Source: Fundidesulfovibrio agrisoli (GTDB lineage: Bacteria; Desulfobacterota; Desulfovibrionia; Desulfovibrionales; Desulfovibrionaceae). From it: DNA of 64,000 bases. The notes under the pieces are model-generated. The model saw only the letters and a list, made by a program, of their open reading frames with translations. It did no database searches and was not told the DNA's origin. Where the stretch lies: contig NZ_JAKZKX010000002.1 of the NCBI RefSeq assembly GCF_022808715.1, positions 198,623 to 262,622 on the forward strand. Direction: 5' to 3'. How positions within the stretch are numbered: position 1 is the first letter of the stretch; each line of letters starts with the position of its first letter. The position numbers were made by a program, and so were the translations under genes. This document shows positions 7,619 through 16,167 of the stretch, piece by piece.

Positions 7619-8920
7619 ATGGACACCTTGATGCTTTCCCGTTTGCAGTTCGCCGCGGCCACCTTCTTTCACTTCATCTTCGTCCCCCTGACCCTGGGCC
7701 TCTCCATTCTCGTTGCCTTCATGGAGGTCCGCTACGTCAGAACCGGTGATGAGATGTATAAGAAGATGGCCAAATACTGGGGCAAACTCTTTCTCATCAA
7801 CTTCGCTATCGGCATCGTAACCGGCATCACCCTGGAATTCCAATTCGGCACAAACTGGTCGCGCTACTCGGCCTATGTGGGCGACATCTTCGGCCCCCTG
7901 CTGGCGATCGAGGCATCGGTGGCCTTCTTCCTCGAATCCACCATGATCGGCGTGTGGGTCTTCGGGTGGGACAAGCTCTCCAAAGGGATGCACGCCGCCG
8001 CCATCTGCATGGTGGCCTTCGCCGCAAACCTCTCCGCGCTGTGGATCATCATCGCCAACGGCTTCATGCAGAACCCTCTGGGCTACGTGATGCGCAACGG
8101 CCGGGCAGAGCTTGAGGATTTCGGCGCGCTCATCACCAACCCCTTCGCCTGGAGCCAGTACGTGCACGTGCTCTCGGCCGCGTTCCTGCTCTCCGGCTTC
8201 TTCGTGGCGGGCGTCTCGGCCTGGCACCTGCTGCGCAAGAACGAGGTGGAGTTCTTCACCCGCTCCTTCAAGATCGGCGCTGTCTTCGCCTTCATCTTCT
8301 CGGTGGTCGTGGCCGTGCAGGGGCACCACCACGGCAACCAGGTGGCGCTGATCCAGCCCGCCAAGCTGGCGGCCATGGAGTCCCACTGGCACACCCAGAA
8401 GAACGCCCCCATGTACCTGCTGGCCCTGCCTGACGAGGCCAACAGCCGCAACTCCGTGGAAGCCATCGGCATCCCGAGCCTGCTCTCCATCCTGGCCTTC
8501 AACAACCCCGACGCCGAGGTCAAGGGCCTGCTCGACTTCAAGGCCGAAGACCGCCCGCCCGTGGCCCTCACCTTCTGGAACTTCCGCATCATGGTCGCAC
8601 TCGGCACCATCATGCCGCTGCTGGCCCTGTTCGGCCTCATAAAGTCCAAGAAGCTGCAGGACTACCCCGGCTACCTGCGCCTGATGCTCTACGCCATCCC
8701 CCTGCCCTACATCGCCATCCAGGCGGGCTGGGCCGTGGCCGAGGTGGGCCGCCAGCCCTGGATCGTGCACGGGCTGATGCGCACCAAGGACGCCGTCTCC
8801 CCGGTGGAGCCGCAGCAGGTGGCCTTCTCCCTGCTGGCCTTCGTGGTGGTCTACACCCTGCTCGGCATCGTCGACATCTACCTCTTGGTCAAATACGCCA
8901 AGAAGGGCCCGGCCCACTAA
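7619..8920 (+). CDS. cydA: Cytochrome bd quinol oxidase subunit I
   Basis: This 433-residue integral membrane protein has nine hydrophobic helices. The opening MDTLMLSRLQFAAATFFHFIFVPLTLGLS carries the His that ligates the high-spin heme, and the GRQPW motif (EVGRQPWIVHG) near residue 379 is diagnostic of CydA. The quinol-binding Q loop is of the short type. With CydB it oxidises quinol and reduces O2 to water, and in sulfate reducers it serves O2 protection as well as energy conservation. It follows the Rrf2 gene by 12 bases and precedes cydB by 15. The ribosome site GGAGAGAAGG supports the start. Confidence 0.97.
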   Translation: MDTLMLSRLQFAAATFFHFIFVPLTLGLSILVAFMEVRYVRTGDEMYKKMAKYWGKLFLINFAIGIVTGITLEFQFGTNWSRYSAYVGDIFGPLLAIEASVAFFLESTMIGVWVFGWDKLSKGMHAAAICMVAFAANLSALWIIIANGFMQNPLGYVMRNGRAELEDFGALITNPFAWSQYVHVLSAAFLLSGFFVAGVSAWHLLRKNEVEFFTRSFKIGAVFAFIFSVVVAVQGHHHGNQVALIQPAKLAAMESHWHTQKNAPMYLLALPDEANSRNSVEAIGIPSLLSILAFNNPDAEVKGLLDFKAEDRPPVALTFWNFRIMVALGTIMPLLALFGLIKSKKLQDYPGYLRLMLYAIPLPYIAIQAGWAVAEVGRQPWIVHGLMRTKDAVSPVEPQQVAFSLLAFVVVYTLLGIVDIYLLVKYAKKGPAH

Positions 8921-8935
8921 ACGGAGGAAACGGAC

Positions 8936-9964
8936 ATGGAACTCGGAACCATATGGTTTCTGCTCTGGGGCGTGTTGTGGGCCGTCTACTTCATACTGGA
9001 CGGGTTCGACCTGGGCGTGGGCATGCTCGCCCCGGCCATAGCCGCCACTGACAACGAAAAGCGCATCCTCTACAACTCGGTCGGCCCCTTCTGGGACGGC
9101 AACGAGGTCTGGCTGATAACCGCCGGCGGCGTGACCTTCGCGGCCTTCCCCGGCACCTACGCGGTGATGTTCTCCGCCCTGTACACGCCGCTGATGCTCC
9201 TGCTGTTCTCCCTGATCTTCCGGGGCATCAGCTTCGAGTTCAGGGCCAAGGTCGAGAGCGCCGGCTCCAAGAAGATCTGGGACGTTATCCACGCGGTGAG
9301 CAGCTTCCTTCCCGCGCTGCTGCTGGGCGTGGCCTTCGCCAACATCTTCAAGGGCGTGCCCATCGACCAGAACGGCATCCTGCAGGGCAACCTGTTCACC
9401 CTGCTCAACCCCTACGGCCTGTGCGGCGGCGTTCTGTTCGTCTGCGCCTTCCTGATGCACGGGGCGCTGTTCCTCTCCTGCAAGACCGAAGGCGTGCTGC
9501 ACGACAGGGCCCTCAAGGTGGCCGAGAAGCTCTGGCCCGCCCTGCTGCTGGTGGCCGTGGTGTTCCTGGTGCTCTCCGCCGTCTACACCAAGCTGTTCGC
9601 CAACTACCTGGCCAACCCGCTGCTGTTCGTGGTGCTGCTGCTGCCCGTGGGCGGCCTGCTGATGCAGCGCGTGTACATCGGCCAGCGCCGCCTGGGCCTG
9701 GCCTGGACGGCCTCCGCCGTGACCATCGTGGGCGTGGCCCTGTTCGGCGTGCTGGGCATCTTCCCGGCCCTGCTGCCCTCGAGCCTGAACCCGGCGTGGT
9801 CCATGACCATCCAGAACAGCTCGTCCTCGCCGCTGACGCTCAAGATCATGCTCATCGTGGCCCTGACCTTCGTGCCCATCGTCATCCTGTACCAGGCCTG
9901 GGTCTACAAGACCTTCAGCCACAAGGTGACCGAGAAGGAGCTGGATTACGACGAAGCCTACTAG
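8936..9964 (+). CDS. cydB: Cytochrome bd quinol oxidase subunit II
   Basis: This 342-residue membrane protein with about eight helices begins MELGTIWFLLWGVLWAVYFILDGFDLGVGML, the CydB signature, with the FWDGNEVWL motif near residue 56. It is the structural partner of CydA. It starts 15 bases after cydA with a GGAGG site and is followed by a strong terminator, so the operon is rrf2-cydA-cydB. No CydX-like microprotein was found in the 130 bases after cydB. Confidence 0.97.
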   Translation: MELGTIWFLLWGVLWAVYFILDGFDLGVGMLAPAIAATDNEKRILYNSVGPFWDGNEVWLITAGGVTFAAFPGTYAVMFSALYTPLMLLLFSLIFRGISFEFRAKVESAGSKKIWDVIHAVSSFLPALLLGVAFANIFKGVPIDQNGILQGNLFTLLNPYGLCGGVLFVCAFLMHGALFLSCKTEGVLHDRALKVAEKLWPALLLVAVVFLVLSAVYTKLFANYLANPLLFVVLLLPVGGLLMQRVYIGQRRLGLAWTASAVTIVGVALFGVLGIFPALLPSSLNPAWSMTIQNSSSSPLTLKIMLIVALTFVPIVILYQAWVYKTFSHKVTEKELDYDEAY

Positions 9965-9987
9965 GCCCAGTCGCCTGAACGATACCG

Positions 9988-10024
9988 AAGCCCCCGTCGC
10001 GCAAGCGCCGGGGGCTTTCTTTTG
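9988..10024 (+). terminator. Intrinsic terminator after cydB
   Basis: Stem AAGCCCCCG / CGGGGGCTT with a GC-rich loop, followed by TCTTTT. It separates the cyd operon from ppsA. Confidence 0.8.
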
Positions 10025-10096
10025 GCGGCCCGTCCTTCCCATGCGCCCCGCCCGCGTGCTATCCTCGCCCCAATCCCACCTCCCCGGAGGCTTGCA

Positions 10097-12505
10097 ATGA
10101 GCAGAGACGACGCACTGATCCTCTGGTTCGACGAAATCACCAGCGAGGACGTCCCCCTGGTGGGCGGCAAGACCGCCTCCCTGGGCGAGATGTACCGCGA
10201 GCTCGGCCCCAAGGGCGTCACCGTGCCCGGGGGCTTCGCCATCACCGCCACGGCCTACCGCCTGCTTTTGGAGCGCAACAACGCCCGGGAGGCCATCCGC
10301 TCCATCCTGGCCGGCCTGGACACCCACGACATGGAGAACCTGGCCCTGCGCGGGCGCAGGATTCGCGCCCTGGTCCGCTCCCTGCGCTTCCCCGACGAGT
10401 TGCGCGCCGCCATCGAGCAGGCCTACGCCAAGCTGGAGGCCCGCTACGGCGCGGGCTGCGACGTGGCCGTGCGCTCCTCCGCCACCGCGGAGGACCTGCC
10501 CGACGCCTCCTTCGCGGGCCAGCAGGAGACCTATCTTAACATCCACGGCGTGGAGGAGCTCCTGGAGGCCTGCCAGCGCTGCTTCGCCTCGCTGTTCACC
10601 AACAGGGCCATCTCCTACCGGGTGGACAAGGGCTTCGACCACTTCGCCATCGCGCTCTCCATCGCGGTGCAGAAGATGGTTCGCTCGGACTTGGCCTCCT
10701 CCGGCGTCATGTTCACCATCGACACCGAATCCGGCTTCAAGGACGCCGTGTACATCACCGGGGCCTGGGGCCTGGGCGAGAACGTGGTGCAGGGCGCCGT
10801 CTCCCCGGACGAGTATTACGTGTTCAAGCCCACGCTCAAGGCCGGGTTCAAGCCCGTGCTCATGAAGAAGGTGGGCGAGAAGGCCATCAAGATGGTCTAC
10901 ACCGACGACGCCAAGTCCCCCACCAAGAACGTGGACGTGCCCCAGGCCGACCGGGGCCTGCTGGTGCTGAATGACGAGGAGGTGCTGTCGCTTTCGCGCA
11001 TGGCCTGCACCATCGAGGACCACTATTCCGCCAAGGCGGGCTACTTCAAGCCCATGGACATCGAGTGGGCCAAGGACGGACGCACCGGCGAGCTGTTCAT
11101 CGTGCAGGCCCGGCCCGAGACCGTCCACTCCCGCAAGGACGCGAACGTCCTGCGCACGTACGTGCTCAAAGGCTCGGGCGCGGTTGCCGCGCGGGGCAAG
11201 GCCGTGGGCGAGGCCATCGGGCGCGGCGCGGCGCACGTCATCAAGGAGGCGGCCAACATCCGGGAGTTCCGCAAGGGCGAGGTGCTGGTCACGGACATGA
11301 CCGACCCCGACTGGGAGCCGATCATGAAGATCGCCTCGGCCATCGTGACCAATCGGGGCGGGCGCACCTGCCACGCGGCCATCGTCTCGCGGGAGCTGGG
11401 CATCCCCTGCGTGGTGGGCACCCTGGACGGCACGGACCGCATCCCCGAAGGCCAGGACGTCACAGTGGACTGCTCCCAGGGCTCGGAGGGCGTGGTCTAC
11501 ATGGGCCTGCTGGACTTCGAGGTGCAGGAGCTCAACCTGGAGGGCATGCCCCGGCCCAGCACCAAGATCACCATGAACCTGGCCTCCCCGGAGCAGGCCT
11601 TCGAGAAGAGCTTCATCCCCTGCGACGGCGTGGGCCTGGCGCGCGAGGAGTTCATCATCAACTCCTACATCCGCATCCACCCCCTGGCCCTGCTGCGCTT
11701 CGGCGAACTCACGGACAAGGCAGCCAAGGCCGAGATAGCCCGCATGACCCAGGGCTACACCGACCTTGCCCAGTACTTCGTGGACAAGCTGGCCGAAGGC
11801 GTGGGCATGATCGCGGCGGCCTTCCACCCCAAGCCGGTCATCGTGCGCCTCTCCGACTTCAAGAGCAACGAGTACGCCAACCTGATCGGCGGCGCGCAGT
11901 TCGAGCCGAAAGAGGAGAACCCCATGATCGGCTGGCGCGGGGCCAGCCGCTACTACTCCGACAACTATAGGGAGGCCTTCGCCCTGGAGTGCCGGGCCAT
12001 CCTCAAGATCCGCAACGAAATGGGGCTTACCAACCTTGAGGTGATGATCCCCTTCCCGCGCACCGTGGAGGAGACCCGCAAGGTGCTTGAGACCATGGCC
12101 GCCTACGGCCTGAGAAAGGGCGAGAACGGGCTGCGCGTGGTGGGCATGTGCGAGATCCCCTCCAACGTGATTCTGGCGGAGGAATTTTTGGAGGTGGTGG
12201 ACGGCTTCTCCATCGGCTCCAACGACCTCACCCAACTCATCCTCGGCGTGGACAGGGACTCGGCCCTGGTCTCCCACGTGTACGACGAGCGCAACCCCGC
12301 CGTGCTCAGGATGGTCAAGCAGGTCATCGAGGTCTGCAACCGCATGGGCAAGTACATCGGCATCTGCGGGCAGGCCCCGTCGGACTACCCGGAGTTCGCT
12401 CGCTTCATCGTGGAGTGCGGCATCCAGAGCATGTCGCTGAACCCCGACACGGTGATCAAGACCACCCTGGCCGTGGCCGAGCTTGAGAAGAAGCTGGGGC
12501 GGTAG
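10097..12505 (+). CDS. ppsA: Phosphoenolpyruvate synthase (pyruvate, water dikinase)
   Basis: This 802-residue enzyme has the three PpsA domains in order. The N-terminal PPDK/PEP ATP-grasp domain contains VGGKTASLGEMYREL near residue 22 and AVRSSATAEDLPDASFAGQQ near 132. The central phosphohistidine swivelling domain has the catalytic His in GGRTCHAAIVSRELG. The C-terminal TIM-barrel PEP-binding domain ends with GSNDLTQLILGVDRD and ICGQAPSDYPEFA. It converts pyruvate and ATP to PEP, the entry to gluconeogenesis in a cell growing on lactate or pyruvate. GGAGG lies 6 bases before the chosen ATG. It is a single gene at the left border of a low-GC island. Confidence 0.96.
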   Translation: MSRDDALILWFDEITSEDVPLVGGKTASLGEMYRELGPKGVTVPGGFAITATAYRLLLERNNAREAIRSILAGLDTHDMENLALRGRRIRALVRSLRFPDELRAAIEQAYAKLEARYGAGCDVAVRSSATAEDLPDASFAGQQETYLNIHGVEELLEACQRCFASLFTNRAISYRVDKGFDHFAIALSIAVQKMVRSDLASSGVMFTIDTESGFKDAVYITGAWGLGENVVQGAVSPDEYYVFKPTLKAGFKPVLMKKVGEKAIKMVYTDDAKSPTKNVDVPQADRGLLVLNDEEVLSLSRMACTIEDHYSAKAGYFKPMDIEWAKDGRTGELFIVQARPETVHSRKDANVLRTYVLKGSGAVAARGKAVGEAIGRGAAHVIKEAANIREFRKGEVLVTDMTDPDWEPIMKIASAIVTNRGGRTCHAAIVSRELGIPCVVGTLDGTDRIPEGQDVTVDCSQGSEGVVYMGLLDFEVQELNLEGMPRPSTKITMNLASPEQAFEKSFIPCDGVGLAREEFIINSYIRIHPLALLRFGELTDKAAKAEIARMTQGYTDLAQYFVDKLAEGVGMIAAAFHPKPVIVRLSDFKSNEYANLIGGAQFEPKEENPMIGWRGASRYYSDNYREAFALECRAILKIRNEMGLTNLEVMIPFPRTVEETRKVLETMAAYGLRKGENGLRVVGMCEIPSNVILAEEFLEVVDGFSIGSNDLTQLILGVDRDSALVSHVYDERNPAVLRMVKQVIEVCNRMGKYIGICGQAPSDYPEFARFIVECGIQSMSLNPDTVIKTTLAVAELEKKLGR

Positions 12506-12999
12506 GACGCACAATCTGGTGAAGATAGATAGTCATAACGTGATGGTCCCACCCGAAGAGGAAGTGGTCATGCCGAGCCTGGCTGGGGTTCGCATGGGGT
12601 TACGACACGTCACCCGATTAAGCGAAGTGACCGCCATGAGCACCGATATGAGTGGAAGGCAGCCGTACGCCGCCATCTTCAATGACCTTCTTTCGACGAG
12701 AGGGGAGCACCGACTATGAGGGCGAGTTAGCCTAATAGCGGTTCGCCAGGGCGCGGTGTCAGGCAGCAACAATCAATGCACAAATCTTGGCAGCTGGCAC
12801 CGAACACTTTCCTTGCAACATAAGTACAATTAAGTTATAAATTTATACGACAGGCAGTAGCGACGTGGACATATATCTAAGTTGCAGTTCAACATTAGCA
12901 GCCGGAAATTAGGCGACATCCCCCCAAAAAGCACACGGCTTACTAACGTCGACACGCTGTACGCACTAACACTAAAAGCGGGCCATTTTCTACAATAAT
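12506..12999. other. 494-base gene-free stretch at the left edge of the low-GC island
   Basis: The first 220 bases still have moderately high GC and can be read as short frames in both directions, but none has a ribosome site or a recognisable product. From about 12780 the DNA turns AT-rich. It holds a good promoter at 12813-12841 for the sulfotransferase gene and no other feature I can name. It may be debris from the event that brought the island in. Confidence 0.4.
12813..12841 (+). promoter_or_regulatory. Sigma-70 promoter for the sulfotransferase gene
   Basis: TTGCAA, a 17-base AT-rich spacer and TATAAA. The predicted start near 12848 would give a leader of about 150 bases. Confidence 0.5.
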
Positions 13000-13662
13000 A
13001 TGGAAAAGCTACATTTTATCCACGTTGGCAAAACGGGTGGCTCTGCAATAATGACGACCCTCCAGAAGCATTCATCGTTCATTCCATACGACCTTCAATT
13101 TCATCCACACTCAACGACACTGAAGGATATTCCTGTAGGGGAAAAGGTGTTCTTCTCCATCAGAAATATTCACTCCAGGTTTTGCAGTGGATTCTATTCC
13201 AGGAAAAGGCAAGGTAAACCACAAGGGAAAACACCATGGAGCGAAGCCGAAAAAATCGTTTACACGCGTTATCAAACTCCAGACGAGATGCTTTATGGCC
13301 TCACCCATGGCACACCTGAAGACTTCCATATCGCGAAGATTGGGCTAACAGAAATCAATCACATAAAAAGAAAACTTTCTTACTGGCTCATTGACTGCCC
13401 ATACCTATTGAAGCGCTACAATGATATTGTTTACATACTTGAACAGGAAACATTAAACAGTGATTTTAAAGTACTTTTAAGTACAATCTCTAGCGGGGTG
13501 CAGATTGAACTTCCATCCGGAGAAGAAGCTATACATAGAAATCTTGAAAGGGATTACGCACTCTCCCCTTCCGGAATTGAATATCTATCCACATTCTACA
13601 ATTACGACCTAAGCCTACTTCAACTCTGCAGAAATATAAAATCTTCAAAGACTGCACCTTGA
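13000..13662 (+). CDS. Sulfotransferase family protein
   Basis: This 220-residue soluble protein starts MEKLHFIHVGKTGGSAIMTTL; HVGKTGGSAI fits the 5'-phosphosulfate loop of PAPS-dependent sulfotransferases. FSIRNIHSRFCSGFY near residue 52 fits the 3'-phosphate loop (R-x6-S). It is therefore likely to move sulfate from PAPS to a glycan or polysaccharide. Codon use is unlike the surrounding genes (many ATA, AGA, AAA codons) and the DNA is AT-rich, indicating recent transfer. The ribosome site is weak. It is convergent with a hexapeptide acyltransferase, which suggests that the island modifies a surface glycan. The acceptor is unknown. Confidence 0.8.
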   Translation: MEKLHFIHVGKTGGSAIMTTLQKHSSFIPYDLQFHPHSTTLKDIPVGEKVFFSIRNIHSRFCSGFYSRKRQGKPQGKTPWSEAEKIVYTRYQTPDEMLYGLTHGTPEDFHIAKIGLTEINHIKRKLSYWLIDCPYLLKRYNDIVYILEQETLNSDFKVLLSTISSGVQIELPSGEEAIHRNLERDYALSPSGIEYLSTFYNYDLSLLQLCRNIKSSKTAP

Positions 13663-13854
13663 TGATCGGCAACAAATTTGCGACTGCGACTATGCACGCA
13701 GAGCATTCGTCGCTCGACGGCGCTCTCCACCTGCCACCGTCTAAGTAGAGGCGTTAGGCGACAGGCATCTTCGTGCACGAATTAAATGACATCACACAAC
13801 TGGGTTAATCGACAAAACATAGGAACCACGAGCGCTCAACCCTGAAAATAACGA

Positions 13855-15069
13855 CTATATAATTCTGCGTTTTTCTTTAATGCCGTACTTAATCCAGTGG
13901 TGAAATCCGGATTTAATTTCACAACGACTAACGGCCATTGCGACGTCTGGATTCAAACGCAAGTAGGCAGCATCGTCGAAATTGATCCTGCCCCAAAACA
14001 TGTCAATTAGTGAGCATGCCTCTGAATCGTCCACAAGAAAATTGGACAAGATTGACATACAATTATACAAATACGCCTGCTTTGCATCAAAACCATGCTT
14101 CTCAATATCTTGCCTTCCATCGCAAATGCTTTGCCTGACAGTATGGAAATTACCTGGGGGGTGCCCGGTGGTGAGGTTGTCGAGATTTCCCGACTCGACA
14201 TTGAGCAGGCTATCAAGAAACCGGTAATTGTTTGTGGCAGTTGGCTCACTGCATACGTCAGCAATGCGAGTGATATCATCCAGCAAAAATCTTTCTTCGT
14301 CGCTGAGGCCACTTGGCAGCCTCGCCCAACTTACGCCAGACTTGATCAACCTTCCAGGGTTCCCACCAATTACCGAAAATCTTGGATAAGACTTCGTTAT
14401 CAAGGCAGATGCTCCGACAATTGAGCCGTCCCCGACAACCACATTTTTTAAAATGAACGCCCTCCTCCCCACCCATACATGGCGTCCAATGCAAACATGG
14501 CTCCGACCCTTTGGCCCCGAATGATTTGTCTTGCAATCTACTATTGCATGCTCATCAGAAGCTTGAATAACGATCTCTTCAGAGAGCATTGAATCCAATC
14601 CAATAGTGCAAGAGAATTCATATCCATCCAACTTTGCATCAACACACGATGTGTCCTGACCTATCACAAAAACTGACTTACCCCGGAGCTTACAGTTTAG
14701 TTTGATGTACTTTGATGAAAAATTAAACAAATAATTACTGTCATTAAACATCATAACATCAATACAACCAGCATATGGAAAATCGACCAAATATACATTG
14801 CAATTGCTAAAAACGCAGCCTGGCTTCGATCGAACCCTAACACCAGCCAATCTATGGCACTCAATACTTGTTGGGCAGTAAACAAATGAATCAAGAGCGG
14901 AATTTGCAGAGTTACAGTCAATAATACCTGACCGTTCGATCGGCAATTTCCAAAATGTATCAGGTAGGTCATGAGTGTAGAAATTTGAAATTGGCAAACC
15001 AACATGAGTTTCAAACGAAGATAAAAAGTCACTTTTGGTAATAACGTCCGGACACGCAGCAAGATCCAT
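13855..15069 (-). CDS. Hexapeptide-repeat acyltransferase-like protein with a C-terminal NPDVA module
   Basis: This 404-residue protein lies in low-GC DNA. Residues about 165-250 form a left-handed beta-helix acyltransferase segment (CIGRHVWVGRRAFILKNVVVG, then GASALITKSYPRFSVIGGNPGRLIK), the pattern of xenobiotic/CatB-type O-acetyltransferases. The N-terminal 160 residues are of unknown fold. The last 45 residues contain the module FDDAAYLRLNPDVAMAV...SGFHHWIKYGIKEKR, seen at the ends of many surface-glycan and RTX-type proteins. It probably acylates a sugar or amino sugar. It is downstream of, and co-oriented with, the next gene (92-base gap), so the two are likely co-transcribed. Confidence 0.7.
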   Translation of the reverse strand: MDLAACPDVITKSDFLSSFETHVGLPISNFYTHDLPDTFWKLPIERSGIIDCNSANSALDSFVYCPTSIECHRLAGVRVRSKPGCVFSNCNVYLVDFPYAGCIDVMMFNDSNYLFNFSSKYIKLNCKLRGKSVFVIGQDTSCVDAKLDGYEFSCTIGLDSMLSEEIVIQASDEHAIVDCKTNHSGPKGRSHVCIGRHVWVGRRAFILKNVVVGDGSIVGASALITKSYPRFSVIGGNPGRLIKSGVSWARLPSGLSDEERFLLDDITRIADVCSEPTATNNYRFLDSLLNVESGNLDNLTTGHPPGNFHTVRQSICDGRQDIEKHGFDAKQAYLYNCMSILSNFLVDDSEACSLIDMFWGRINFDDAAYLRLNPDVAMAVSRCEIKSGFHHWIKYGIKEKRRII

Positions 15070-15161
15070 CCTTACACCCCACTTTCAGATCAACCAGCAG
15101 TGCGAATTTCAACGACGGCAACTTCCAAAATTAAACATATCAACGAGTAAGTCATCAGTTC

Positions 15162-15965
15162 TTAAATGTTTCGTAATTGCCTGCAGACAGGACAAAACTT
15201 TTTTTGGGTTGCGTCGTATACTGGATGATAAATCAGACTGTCCGCAACACCAAACCTGTCATCATCCGTATAATGTGCGCCAGCCCTCTTCCCTTTTAGT
15301 GAATCTGGCGTATAGAATTGCTTGCCGAAATTGTTAATGTCAGCGCAGTCAAAACCAAATTTCTGCAAGGCGGTAGGACAATAAGCCTCCGCATGTGGCC
15401 AGCATTTACGATCTAACCCAAGTCTCACAAACTGCTGACCACAAAGCACACGCGAATAGTACAACATATTAATTGCTCGCCGACTGACGCGAACGACCGG
15501 AAAAAACGACCCGTAAACGTCAGATGAAAACCACTCAAGGTTATTGGCCCAAATCCAGTCCTTGTCTGCTTTTCGAAATCTAGCAGAAATGAAATCACAA
15601 TCGATTTCTTGGAAATGATCAAAAAAATCACGTATATCATCAAAATTTAGGAGCACGTCGTACTCAATAAACCAATAGTCATCATACTGCCTATCAATCA
15701 TTCGGCACGCAATATACAACGAATAGTCACCATTATACCACTTGCTATATTCGAATATATTATTATCGAACAACAACCCTGCCCTTCTAATATCAGCCGA
15801 CCCGTACAGCAATACATTACTCAACCCTGAACACTGACATACCGAGTCAGTATCGAGAACTACAAATTGATCTTCGCCAAGAAGCTTATTGAATTCTGCA
15901 ACGACTGCTGAAACATGCTCATCAATATAATGAGCCCTAATAACCACGCAATATGTCTTAGCCAT
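15162..15965 (-). CDS. Unknown protein, possibly a glycan-related enzyme
   Basis: This protein of about 267 residues starts MAKTYCVVIRAHYIDEHVSAVVAEF. It has no signal peptide or membrane helix. The pattern of an N-terminal Rossmann-like strand (YCVVIRAHY), a central acidic DYWFIEYDVLLNFDDI segment and a Cys pair near the C-terminus (FCPVCRQ) resembles GT-A glycosyltransferases in outline, with EYDV perhaps standing for the metal-binding DxD. I cannot place it in a named family. An upstream ATG at 15992 lies inside the predicted transcription start, while the ATG at 15965 has GGGTGGGG before it, so the shorter form is preferred. Low GC, as its neighbours. Confidence 0.6.
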   Translation of the reverse strand: MAKTYCVVIRAHYIDEHVSAVVAEFNKLLGEDQFVVLDTDSVCQCSGLSNVLLYGSADIRRAGLLFDNNIFEYSKWYNGDYSLYIACRMIDRQYDDYWFIEYDVLLNFDDIRDFFDHFQEIDCDFISARFRKADKDWIWANNLEWFSSDVYGSFFPVVRVSRRAINMLYYSRVLCGQQFVRLGLDRKCWPHAEAYCPTALQKFGFDCADINNFGKQFYTPDSLKGKRAGAHYTDDDRFGVADSLIYHPVYDATQKKFCPVCRQLRNI

Positions 15966-15992
15966 CCCCACCCCGCTATACACATATATCAA

Positions 15993-16021
15993 TAATGAAG
16001 GCGATTAACATTCCTGTCAAC
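15993..16021 (-). promoter_or_regulatory. Sigma-70 promoter for the two-gene (-) operon of the island
   Basis: On the minus strand: TTGACA, a 17-base spacer and CATTAT. The predicted start near 15986 supports translation from 15965. Confidence 0.55.
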
Positions 16022-16113
16022 AAAAACATGAGAACAGGTGCGCCCACCTTGAAATTCACAATTCTCAAAAGAACTACATGTAAAACGAACTTACTCCTGA
16101 CACAGCAATCCAA

Positions 16114-16143
16114 GGCGGGGCCGGGCATACGCCCAACCCCGCC
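16114..16143 (-). terminator. Stem-loop downstream of larA at the island border
   Basis: Nested perfect stems (GGCGGGG / CCCCGCC outside, GGGC / GCCC inside) lie 25 bases past the larA stop. The T-run on the minus strand is weak, so termination may be partly factor-dependent. High GC resumes here, marking the right edge of the island. Confidence 0.4.
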
Positions 16144-16167
16144 CTGCACATTAAGGCTGCCGATCCG

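Noticed and set aside
7589-12514. Very long open frame (1641 codons) on the minus strand opposite cydAB and ppsA
   Set aside because: It lies opposite three well-supported genes and is rich in His, Gly, Val and Gln as expected of the antisense of GC-rich codons. No domains or ribosome site.
12483-12719. 78-codon frame after ppsA
   Set aside because: It begins inside ppsA in another frame, has no ribosome site at internal starts and no recognisable product.
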